From JADJLQ01 sp964396995 (lineage in GTDB: Bacteria > Bacteroidota > Bacteroidia > Chitinophagales > Saprospiraceae), in NCBI GenBank assembly GCA_964396995.1, contig CAYNIG010000198.1:1-9344 (forward strand): DNA of 9,344 nucleotides, written 5' to 3'. Numbering within the stretch: the first letter of the stretch is position 1; each line of letters starts with the position of its first letter. Positions 1-7,733 of this stretch are shown here, in pieces. The notes beneath the pieces were generated by a model. The model saw nothing but the letters and a program-made list of their open reading frames with translations. It did no database searches and was not told the DNA's origin. The position numbers and the translations under genes are program-made.

Positions 1-926
1 ATGACCTTTTTAATCAAATTAATTTAAGTACGAATCCGGAAATAATGCTCTGGAGGAGTTATAGCGCTGCACAGGGAGATGCATTTACCAATCAATTATG
101 GAACTGGCCGCACGGTTCGGGATATACTCAGGATATGGTACGCATGTATCTGTGTAAGGATGGTTTACCTATTGCACTTAGTCCTCTGTACAAAGGTGAA
201 AATGACATCAGGGATGTGATAAGCAATCGAGATCCAAGATTTGTTCAAAGTGTAATGAATCCGGGTGATCCCATTTTGATAAATTTAAAAAATGATACTA
301 CTAAATACAACCTGCCAACATTAGGGGGCGCACAAAATAACCCAACTGGCTATGAATCACAGAAATTCCGCCGTACTCAGTTAGATCCCAGTACCGGAAA
401 TCCAAGTGGAGAACTTGCTTATATAATCTTCAGATATGCCGAGGCATTGATGATCTATGCAGAGGCAAGAGCAGAATTAGGTCAATTGACACAAGCTGAT
501 CTTGATTTGAGCGTTAATAAATTAAGGAGCAGAGTGGGAATGCCGCCAATGACATTGGCTTCTATTGCTGTAGATCCCAACTGGCCAGATTATGGCTATT
601 CTTTGTCCAATGTGTTGCAGGAAATCAGAAGAGAAAGGGCAGCTGAATTAATGACTGAAGGATTCCGGTTGGATGATTTAATGCGTTGGGCTGCTCATAA
701 ATTATTTGCGGGTAAAAGGCCCAAAGGCGCATTTTACTCTGCTGAGCTAAAAGCAGCCTTCCCGAATTTAATTGTAGATGCTAATAATTTTCTTGATCCT
801 TACAAAACAGCTCTCAGTGGACCAAATGGCGGATGGGGATTTAATCCTGCTAAAAATTATTTGATGCCTATACCAACAAATGAATTAACTATTAATACAG
901 CATTAAAACAAAACCCGGGTTGGTAA
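1..926 (+). CDS. SusD/RagB-family outer-membrane glycan-binding lipoprotein, C-terminal part (5' end outside window)
   Basis: This is the C-terminal 307 residues of a SusD homologue, the surface lipoprotein that captures glycan fragments and delivers them to its SusC TonB-dependent transporter. The reading frame is open to the left edge (first full codon at position 3). The Met codon at position 45 is therefore internal, lying in a run read as NPEIMLWRSYS. Family landmarks follow in order: a YLCKDG segment, the DPRF motif of the central region, the helix FRYAEALMIYAEARAELGQ (TPR-like fold), NKLRSRVGMP, the helix EIRRERAAELMTEGFRLDDLM, and the terminal block YLMPIPTNE ending in QNPGW-stop, which is typical of SusD proteins. 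Roughly the N-terminal half, with its lipoprotein signal, lies upstream, presumably after susC. A strong terminator follows the stop codon. The family call is secure, but the glycan bound cannot be read from sequence. Confidence 0.95.
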   Translation, partial: DLFNQINLSTNPEIMLWRSYSAAQGDAFTNQLWNWPHGSGYTQDMVRMYLCKDGLPIALSPLYKGENDIRDVISNRDPRFVQSVMNPGDPILINLKNDTTKYNLPTLGGAQNNPTGYESQKFRRTQLDPSTGNPSGELAYIIFRYAEALMIYAEARAELGQLTQADLDLSVNKLRSRVGMPPMTLASIAVDPNWPDYGYSLSNVLQEIRRERAAELMTEGFRLDDLMRWAAHKLFAGKRPKGAFYSAELKAAFPNLIVDANNFLDPYKTALSGPNGGWGFNPAKNYLMPIPTNELTINTALKQNPGW

Positions 927-1045
927 ATGAGTCGGGTGATACCTACTTGAATTTTGGCAGTAACCTATATCATACAACAAATAGAGTATTTAGTTTTATT
1001 TTTAAAATAGAGCATTTCCCAAAATGCTTTATAATCCAAAAAGAG

Positions 1046-1084
1046 ACAGAGTGTGGAAGTCAGGTTTTCCACATTCTGTTTTTT
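1046..1084 (+). terminator. Rho-independent terminator after susD
   Basis: A 13-base arm, ACAGAGTGTGGAA (1046-1058), can pair with TTCCACATTCTGT (1067-1079) through 12 Watson-Crick pairs and one G-T wobble, around an 8-base loop. The 3' arm runs directly into a T tract (1079-1084). The hairpin starts 120 bases after the susD stop codon. It is the only convincing terminator in the window and probably ends or attenuates the susCD transcript before the enzyme genes. Confidence 0.85.
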
Positions 1085-1195
1085 ATTCAGACAGTTTTGA
1101 CATACCTGCCTTCCTAATATGGTAAATAAGTCAGGACAATTATGGTTGAATTTTTTAAAAAAGTATTTTCCATATAAAATATAATTTCAATAGAG

Positions 1196-3076
1196 ATGAA
1201 TAAAATAAAATTCACCGGGTATTCAATGATGGTTTATTTTGTTCTTCTTCATAGCACACTTAGCCCTGGTCAAACTGTACAAGCTAAATATTTTACTAAA
1301 GAAGGTATTAAGTTAAATTCAAAATTGATCAATGGATGGAATACCTGGAATACCCGAAGTGTATTGTCTCATGTTTTATTGCCAGACAAATTTTCAATCA
1401 ATCTTGCTCTCAAAGACCAATCAGGTAATGTATTAGAAGAATCTTTGATCGGCAGAGATCACTACGATACAAAAGAAAGGGTCACTCCGGGGCCACATGC
1501 CTATGATGGATCCTATACAGAACTAAAAATAGATTGGCACGAAATACAAGTCAAAGTACAAACCGTTTCAGAAAAAAATAATTTAGCCGTACTTATAAGC
1601 CCCTTAAATGCCACACCGAGCGACAGTTTAATTATTACATTCAGGAGGTTATGGGAAAAGATTGCCATTTCTTCATCTACTGGCAATTACTCGATCTATA
1701 TCAATGAAAAAAAATCATCAGATCTTTCTACCCATACTTCTGTACCATTGGATAAAAAAATTATCATCACTACAGGAAGTGCCCAATCACTGACTTCGGT
1801 AGAAAATAGAATCAATCGTGCCAAAGAAAAACTAGAAAAATCAAAAATAAAGTATGGGAATTCATCTGAGGTATACCATGCTATGCAAACTGTTCTTGCT
1901 TGGACTACCATATATGACCCAAACAATGATAGGGTGATCAATCCTGTGAGCCGTACCTTTTCCAATGATTGGGTTTTGTTTGGCTGGGACACTTATTTTG
2001 CTGCACATATGTTGTCGCTTGACAATAAGGAATTGGCTTATGCCAATGCCATCGCCATCACCAAAGAAATTACCAGCAGAGGATTTGTTCCAAACAATGT
2101 ACAACAAGGGCACAAGAGTGAAGACCGTACAGAACCCCAGGTAGGGTCAATAGTAGTAAAAGAAATATATAAAAGATATAAGGAAAAATGGTTTTTACAA
2201 GAAGTATACCCTGAATTGTTGAGCTGGAATCGATGGAGAGCTGCCAATAGGGATGTGGATGGCTATCTGGTTCATGGCTCTGACCCTTACGACTATGGAG
2301 ATTTTAAATCCCAATCAGCCACTCAATCCGGAAAAATGAAAGCGGCCAAATGGGAATCAGGTATGGATAATTCTCCTATGTGGGATGATGCTGCCTTCGA
2401 TACCATAAACCATCGTATGCTGTTGGCAGATGTTGGCTTGATGAGTTTGTTCATTGCCGATTGCAGAAGTCTGGCAGAAATAGCTACTATTTTGGGATAT
2501 CACCAAGATTCAAAAGAATTAAATGACAGGGCTGAGAAATATGCCGGCAAGCTGAAGACCCTTTGGGATGATAAATTTGGATTATTCCTCAATAAAGACC
2601 TGGTATCAGGCCACGCAAGCTATCGACTATCGCCAACTTTATTTTATCCTTTACTTGCCCGTGTACCTACACAAGATCAGGCCAATAGGATGATGAAGGA
2701 ACATTTTTATAATCCAAATGAATTTTGGGGAGAATATATTTTACCTTCTGCTGCCCGAAATGATGTTGCTTATAAAGACAATCACTATTGGAGAGGGAGA
2801 ATATGGGCACCACTAAATTTCCTGGTATATCTTGGTATTAGAAATTATAGATTACCCAATGCTCAAAATGACCTTGTACTAAAATCAAAAAATTTACTGT
2901 TAAAAACATGGTTAAAGGAAAAGCATGTATGCGAAAATTATAATGCTGACAATGGATTAGGAGGAGAAGCCGATACATGGAGTGATGCTTTTTATCATTG
3001 GGGTGCTTTATTGGGCTTTATGGATATTATTGATCAAGGATATGTCCCTTTGCCGGAACTAAAATTGACTAAATAA
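1196..3076 (+). CDS. Exported (alpha/alpha)6-barrel glycoside hydrolase, GH63 / trehalase / MGH1-like
   Basis: This 626-residue protein is probably a periplasmic inverting exo-glycosidase acting on an alpha-linked sugar. Residues 1-25 form a signal peptide (hydrophobic stretch about 8-22, likely cleavage SPG|Q). Residues about 30-215 look like an N-terminal beta-rich domain, with an INGWNTWNTRSV motif at 45-56. From about 225 onward the protein resembles the helical barrel of GH63, GH37 and mannosylglycerate-hydrolase-like enzymes: GWDTYF (263-268), WESGMDNSPMWD (386-397), YWRGRIWAPLNF (531-542) and CENYN (579-583). By analogy with trehalase and GH63, Asp391 in ESGMD is the probable general acid and Glu580 in ENYN the probable base; both are present, so the enzyme looks active. 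It is the first gene after the susD terminator, and 135 AT-rich bases separate it from the rhamnosidase gene. Exact family and substrate are uncertain: alpha-glucosidase, alpha-mannosidase and an unassigned specificity are all possible. Confidence 0.82.
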   Translation: MNKIKFTGYSMMVYFVLLHSTLSPGQTVQAKYFTKEGIKLNSKLINGWNTWNTRSVLSHVLLPDKFSINLALKDQSGNVLEESLIGRDHYDTKERVTPGPHAYDGSYTELKIDWHEIQVKVQTVSEKNNLAVLISPLNATPSDSLIITFRRLWEKIAISSSTGNYSIYINEKKSSDLSTHTSVPLDKKIIITTGSAQSLTSVENRINRAKEKLEKSKIKYGNSSEVYHAMQTVLAWTTIYDPNNDRVINPVSRTFSNDWVLFGWDTYFAAHMLSLDNKELAYANAIAITKEITSRGFVPNNVQQGHKSEDRTEPQVGSIVVKEIYKRYKEKWFLQEVYPELLSWNRWRAANRDVDGYLVHGSDPYDYGDFKSQSATQSGKMKAAKWESGMDNSPMWDDAAFDTINHRMLLADVGLMSLFIADCRSLAEIATILGYHQDSKELNDRAEKYAGKLKTLWDDKFGLFLNKDLVSGHASYRLSPTLFYPLLARVPTQDQANRMMKEHFYNPNEFWGEYILPSAARNDVAYKDNHYWRGRIWAPLNFLVYLGIRNYRLPNAQNDLVLKSKNLLLKTWLKEKHVCENYNADNGLGGEADTWSDAFYHWGALLGFMDIIDQGYVPLPELKLTK

Positions 3077-3211
3077 TAATTTTAAATTAAATAAATGTTG
3101 GAATTATTAACCACACCCGGATGTAAAAAAATATAAATGGAGGTATATGTTTTAAAGTATTTCAAAATGAATTAAACTAAAAATTTCCGTTAAAAAAATT
3201 CAATTCTCAGC

Positions 3212-6118
3212 ATGAAAGCTCATTTTAAATTTAAAACGGTGTTCAGTAATATTTCTTGTTTCATTCTAAACTCTATTGTTTTCCTTGTTTTAAATTCATT
3301 TCTGTTATCATCATGCCATACTGCATCGACTGTCAAAGATGAACTCGAAGTAAATTTTAAAAATCCACCCATAGAAAATCGCCCGTTGGCGCTATGGGCC
3401 TGGTTAAATGGATTTGTGGACACAGCCCAATTAGTATATGAACTGGAAGAAATGAAGGCCAAAGGTATGCGTGGAGCTTTCATTTGGGATGTAGGTGCGC
3501 TTGCGGATCCTGAGAAAATGATTCCTGCTGGGCCCGAGTTTTTGGGCAAGGGATCACTGGAATATATTTCGCTCACTTTAAACACAGCTAAAAGGCTTGG
3601 ATTGGATATTGGTCTATTTGCTTCCAGCAGTTGGAATGCCGGTGGCCCCTGGATCACAGAAGCTGATGCGAGTAAAGAATTATTGAGCACCATTCAAACT
3701 TTAACTGGACCCTCCAGGCAAAAAATTACGATACATGTTCCCCAATTAACTAACCCTAATGCCAAAGCATATACTTTAATTAGTTCCATTGCGGTGCCCC
3801 ATTCAGATTCAAAGGTAATTGACTATACTCAGGATCAAAATATAAATTTGGATAAGTATACACTGGAAAATAAATTTATTGAATGGGAGATTCCCAATGG
3901 AGAATGGGATATTATTTCATTTTTTATGTGTAATACAGGGCAAAATCTTGAATGTCCAAGTCCCAATTCGAATGGATTGATAATAGATCATCTAAGTAAA
4001 AAGGCTACTAAGACCGATTTCGATACCATGCTCACAAGGCTGGCGAAAGTATTGACACCAGAAAATCAATTAAAATTCCTGGAGCTCGATAGTTATGAGG
4101 TTAGGCCTGCCAGAGATTGGTCTCCTAATTTTTTGGAAGAATTCAAAATACGGTATGGATATGATTTGAAATCATACTTACCCCTGCTACAAGGGTACAG
4201 AAGCAAAGATAGCATTTTGAATACACGACTTTTGGGTGATTACAATCGCCTGGTAAGTGATATGATCATTGAAAATCATTTTGCTCAGTCTGTTGAAATC
4301 GCACATAAGAATAAAATGGAAATGTATTCTGAAGCCGGGCATGGAGGTTATGCCAGAGTGGATCCATTAAAAGCGCTTGGGAACTCGGATGTACCTATGG
4401 GCGAATTTTGGAACAGACAAAAAAACTGGGTGACCAAAGAAGCAGCGAGTGCTGCTCATATTTATGGGAAAAAATTAGTAGCTGCTGAGTCTTTGACAGG
4501 TTGGCAAAATTGGCAACATGGTCCCACGGACTTTAAGCAGCTCTTTGATATCGCATTCTGTGCTGGCTTGAATCAGGTAGTTTTTCACAATTTTGCTCAT
4601 AGTCCGAAATTGGCGGGTAAACCAGGATTTGCTTATCATGCCGGTGAACATATAAATGTAAACACAAGCTGGTGGGAAATGGCAAGGCCATTCATGGATT
4701 ACCTGAGTAGGTGTTCTTATCTGCTGAGGCAAGGAAATTTTGTGGGAGACCTCTGTATATATTATGGCGACGATGCTCCAAACCAGGTGCCGGCCAGGCG
4801 TATTGATCCAAATATTATTCCAAGATATCCTGAAGGTACTTGCCTGCACTGCGGTGTACCCAAACCGGTAGATCCGGGGAAATTAATTGGTTACGATTAT
4901 GATTATATCAACAGCGATATTATTATTCAAAAACTTAAAGTGGAAGGTGAGAGATTGGTTTTGCCTTCCGGCCAAACTTATAGATTAATGTTGCTTCCGG
5001 ATAGAGATGACATTTCTCTGGAAGTTTTAAAAAGTATTGAGAAATTAGTTTTTCAGGGCGCCACTATCATTGGCCGAAAACCGATGAGATCAAATTCCTT
5101 AAAAAATTTTCCTCATTGCGATGATGAGGTAGTGCAGCTTGCTGAAAAAATCTGGGGCAACTGTGATGGAAAAAAAATATTGACCAATCAGTATGGCAAA
5201 GGCACAGTGTATTGGGGGAAGTCTGTAAAAGAAGTCATGGATGAGCTTAACATGCCACCTGATTTTGAAGTGAAAGGCATGGATAACTCCGGATGGGATA
5301 TCGATTATATTCATCAAAAGACACTCGGTGAGGATATTTATTTTATAACCAATACTTCGAGGGAACAAAAGAAAGGGACAGGTGTATTCAGGGTAAATCA
5401 AGATAAAATTCCTGAACTCTGGGATGCCGAAACCGGCCTTATACAGCGGAAAATCAAATATGTAAAAGTGGCCAATGGCATAAGCATTGATTTTATTCTG
5501 GATGCATTTGCTTCAAGATTCGTAGTTTTCAGTAACAAATCCACAGGGGAAGATGATGCGGATTTAAACAGTGATCTGCAATTTGGATTTGATCCTATTT
5601 CAAACAGTCAAACAGGAAATCCTACCAGGCTGGATATAAGCACCCAATGGAATGTGAAGTTTGATACTGCAATGGGAGGTCTTGCGTCTTATTTGATGGA
5701 TAGTCTTAGAAGCTGGTCTGAAATTGCTGATGATGGAATAAAATATTATTCCGGTACGGCTATTTACGAAAAAGACTTTTTAGTCGATCAGGAAACGCTT
5801 AAAAAAAATACCAAAGCCTATTTATTCTTTGAAGAAATTCAGGAATTGATTCATGTGTTTGTCAATGACCAGGATTGTGGGTTTACATGGACACCTCCAT
5901 TTAAAACCTATATCACTCCATTTTTGAAAGTCGGGCAAAATAAAATTACAGTACAAGTAGCCAATGCCTGGAATAATCGCATACTGGGTGATCTAAAATC
6001 TCCATCGAAGAAGTATTCCAATACAAATATCAAGAACAGGTTTAAACCCGACGCTCCTTTGTTAAAGTCTGGATTGGTGGGTAAAGCAGAGATTATTTTT
6101 AATCACCACGATGAATAA
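3212..6118 (+). CDS. GH106 family alpha-L-rhamnosidase, lipoprotein
   Basis: This 968-residue enzyme is predicted to cleave terminal alpha-L-rhamnose from a polysaccharide side chain or oligosaccharide. The N-terminus carries a hydrophobic signal (about 15-33) and a lipobox ending at Cys35 (LLSSC), so it should be a lipoprotein. The residues just after Cys35 (HTAST) lack the acidic run used for surface export in Bacteroidota, which favours a periplasm-facing location. GH106-like landmarks include RPLALWAWLNG (57-67), MKAKGMRGAFIWD (81-93), FASSSWNAGGPW (136-147), FLELDSYE (289-296), YSEAGHGGY (372-380) and LVAAESLTGW (422-431). The conserved acidic residues Glu374 and Glu426 are candidates for catalysis or metal binding, but I cannot assign their roles from sequence. 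Residues about 800-960 resemble the C-terminal beta-sandwich of large GH106/GH2-type enzymes. Length is normal for the family. The esterase gene begins 50 bases downstream, suggesting co-transcription. Confidence 0.9.
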   Translation: MKAHFKFKTVFSNISCFILNSIVFLVLNSFLLSSCHTASTVKDELEVNFKNPPIENRPLALWAWLNGFVDTAQLVYELEEMKAKGMRGAFIWDVGALADPEKMIPAGPEFLGKGSLEYISLTLNTAKRLGLDIGLFASSSWNAGGPWITEADASKELLSTIQTLTGPSRQKITIHVPQLTNPNAKAYTLISSIAVPHSDSKVIDYTQDQNINLDKYTLENKFIEWEIPNGEWDIISFFMCNTGQNLECPSPNSNGLIIDHLSKKATKTDFDTMLTRLAKVLTPENQLKFLELDSYEVRPARDWSPNFLEEFKIRYGYDLKSYLPLLQGYRSKDSILNTRLLGDYNRLVSDMIIENHFAQSVEIAHKNKMEMYSEAGHGGYARVDPLKALGNSDVPMGEFWNRQKNWVTKEAASAAHIYGKKLVAAESLTGWQNWQHGPTDFKQLFDIAFCAGLNQVVFHNFAHSPKLAGKPGFAYHAGEHINVNTSWWEMARPFMDYLSRCSYLLRQGNFVGDLCIYYGDDAPNQVPARRIDPNIIPRYPEGTCLHCGVPKPVDPGKLIGYDYDYINSDIIIQKLKVEGERLVLPSGQTYRLMLLPDRDDISLEVLKSIEKLVFQGATIIGRKPMRSNSLKNFPHCDDEVVQLAEKIWGNCDGKKILTNQYGKGTVYWGKSVKEVMDELNMPPDFEVKGMDNSGWDIDYIHQKTLGEDIYFITNTSREQKKGTGVFRVNQDKIPELWDAETGLIQRKIKYVKVANGISIDFILDAFASRFVVFSNKSTGEDDADLNSDLQFGFDPISNSQTGNPTRLDISTQWNVKFDTAMGGLASYLMDSLRSWSEIADDGIKYYSGTAIYEKDFLVDQETLKKNTKAYLFFEEIQELIHVFVNDQDCGFTWTPPFKTYITPFLKVGQNKITVQVANAWNNRILGDLKSPSKKYSNTNIKNRFKPDAPLLKSGLVGKAEIIFNHHDE

Positions 6119-6168
6119 ACTACTGGAAAATGAAGATCTTTTTATAATTAACTGGTACTATTTTAAAA

Positions 6169-7653
6169 ATGAAAATGAAAAACTACCAACCGTATTGTTG
6201 TATTGCCCTTTTTCTTTTGGCATTTTCAAATGTATCTATTGCCAAAATAAGGTTACCAGCAATCCTGGCTTCTAACATGGTTTTGCAAAGAAACACCACT
6301 ATAACACTTTGGGGTTGGGCAGATGCAGGCGAAAAAATTACCATCCGCACCTCCTGGTTAAAAGATCCCATCAATAGTATTGCAGAATCTACCGGAAGTT
6401 GGAGTATTAAAATACAAACAACGAATGATAGGAAACCGCAAACCATTCGAATAAACAGCAAAGATTCAAATTTATGGCTCGATAATATTTTATTTGGTGA
6501 AGTATGGCTCTGCTCGGGACAATCTAATATGACCATGCCGGTAAAAGGCTATTTGGGTCAGCCTGTTTACGGCTCGCAAAATATTATCCTTGAAGCAGAA
6601 AATGAAAATTTAAGGTTATTTACTGTAGGACTCCAGGCCAGTAAAGAACCCAGGATGGAATTGGAAAAAAATTCAGGTTGGCAATCTGCCAACATGGGCA
6701 ATGTAAAAGAATTCAGTGCCGTGGCTTATTTATTCGGTAAACAATTGCAGGACATTCTGGATGTTCCGGTGGGGATGATCCATTCTTCCTGGGGCGGTAG
6801 TCTGATCGAAGCATGGATGAGTTCAGAAATACTAGGGACAATTAAAAAAGTTGATTTAAATAATGTAGATCTTGCTCGGGGAAATCGATTCCCGACGGTT
6901 CTTTTTAATGCAATGATAAATCCGCTGATACCTTATTCTATCAGGGGAATCTTATGGTATCAGGGGGAAGCGAATGCAAGCAGGCCAGAGGAGTACAAAA
7001 AGCTTTTTCCGGCTATGGTGAAGGATTGGCGAGCAAGGTGGGGGATTGGTGAATTTCCTGTTTATTATGCACAGATAGCACCCTTTATCTATGACAGTAC
7101 AAACCGCCTGGATGCGCGCAATAACGCCGCTTTCATGCGCGAGGCGCAAATGCATTGTTTAGATTTAATTCCAAACTCCGGAATAGCCATTACTATGGAT
7201 ATTGGAGAGGCTGATAATATTCATCCTCCGAAAAAGAAAGAAGTGGCCGACCGACTACTCTACAATGCATTACACCACACCTATGGATATAAAGAGGTGA
7301 GTTTTTCAGGTCCTGTTTATGATTCGATGGAAGTGAAAAATGGAGGAATTTATTTGAGTTTTCGTGGTGCCGAGAATGGATTATATACTTTTAATAAACT
7401 GAATGGATTTCTAATTGCCGGTGCAGATAAAATCTTTTATCCTGCCAAAGCATCAATCAGTCGCGGAAGACAAGTATTCGTAATAAATGAAGAAGTGAAA
7501 AATCCAGTGGCTGTTCGTTATGCCTGGCGCAGCTGGGACATGGGTACTTTATTTGACACCTGGCTTTTACCTGCCTCTTCTTTTAGAACAGACCAGTGGC
7601 AGGATGCCAAAGAAATAAGCCTCCCAAATCAAGCTTTGGTACCACTTAAATAA
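6169..7653 (+). CDS. Exported SGNH carbohydrate esterase (sialate O-acetylesterase type, SASA domain)
   Basis: This 494-residue esterase is predicted to remove O-acetyl groups from sugars in the periplasm. Residues 1-25 are a signal peptide (CCIALFLLAF core, cleavage SIA|K). The mature protein opens with the characteristic IRLPAILASNMVLQ run and LWGWA (47-51), part of a small beta domain. The SGNH core follows: block I VWLCSGQSNM (112-121) with nucleophile Ser119; WGGSLIEAW (208-216); WYQGEANA (263-270), contributing the oxyanion hole; and DNIHP (349-353) with Asp349 and His352 completing the triad. All catalytic residues are intact. Despite the family name, PUL-encoded homologues commonly deacetylate plant or microbial polysaccharides, and the two flanking rhamnosidase genes point to acetylated rhamnose-containing glycan rather than sialic acid (inference). 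The start at 6169 is followed by another Met codon at 6175, and either could be used. The GH78 gene begins 80 bases downstream. Confidence 0.9.
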   Translation: MKMKNYQPYCCIALFLLAFSNVSIAKIRLPAILASNMVLQRNTTITLWGWADAGEKITIRTSWLKDPINSIAESTGSWSIKIQTTNDRKPQTIRINSKDSNLWLDNILFGEVWLCSGQSNMTMPVKGYLGQPVYGSQNIILEAENENLRLFTVGLQASKEPRMELEKNSGWQSANMGNVKEFSAVAYLFGKQLQDILDVPVGMIHSSWGGSLIEAWMSSEILGTIKKVDLNNVDLARGNRFPTVLFNAMINPLIPYSIRGILWYQGEANASRPEEYKKLFPAMVKDWRARWGIGEFPVYYAQIAPFIYDSTNRLDARNNAAFMREAQMHCLDLIPNSGIAITMDIGEADNIHPPKKKEVADRLLYNALHHTYGYKEVSFSGPVYDSMEVKNGGIYLSFRGAENGLYTFNKLNGFLIAGADKIFYPAKASISRGRQVFVINEEVKNPVAVRYAWRSWDMGTLFDTWLLPASSFRTDQWQDAKEISLPNQALVPLK

Positions 7654-7686
7654 TTCTTTGTCAATAGCAAGATTGAAAGAGTTCAG

Positions 7687-7706
7687 AATGAGGTAAAAAT
7701 GAGGTA
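7687..7706. repeat. Two 9-base direct repeats (AATGAGGTA) upstream of the GH78 gene
   Basis: The sequence AATGAGGTA occurs at 7687-7695 and again at 7698-7706, an 11-base period or about one DNA helical turn. The pair sits in the 80-base gap between the esterase and GH78 genes, ending 27 bases before the GH78 start codon. Same-face direct repeats are a layout used by AraC-type and hybrid two-component regulators, so an operator is conceivable. In short, purine-rich DNA the pair could also be chance. Only the repeat itself is seen; the function is speculative. Confidence 0.35.
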
Positions 7707-7733
7707 GTAAGAAATAAATGAATATAATTTAGA

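Noticed and set aside
920..1117. A 65-codon open frame overlapping the susD stop and running through the terminator.
   Set aside because: It overlaps the end of susD, contains the whole terminator hairpin, and its translation shows no domain, signal peptide or recognizable family. It is most likely non-coding.
1095..1171. Possible promoter elements before the GH63-like gene: TTGACA at 1097-1102, and TTG at 1146-1148 with TATTTTCC at 1164-1171.
   Set aside because: Spacing to any plausible partner is wrong, and the second pair matches the Bacteroidota TAnnTTTG consensus poorly.
3146..3153. TATGTTTT, close to the Bacteroidota -7 element TAnnTTTG, upstream of the GH106 gene.
   Set aside because: No TTTG-like -33 element is found about 20 bases upstream, and one partial match in AT-rich DNA is expected by chance.
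6133..6140. AAGATCTT palindrome followed by T residues in the GH106-esterase gap.
   Set aside because: The palindrome has no room for a loop and cannot form a terminator stem, and its length is compatible with chance.
7719..7733. An ATG at 7719 just upstream of the GH78 start.
   Set aside because: It is out of frame with the GH78 gene and reaches a stop codon after four codons.
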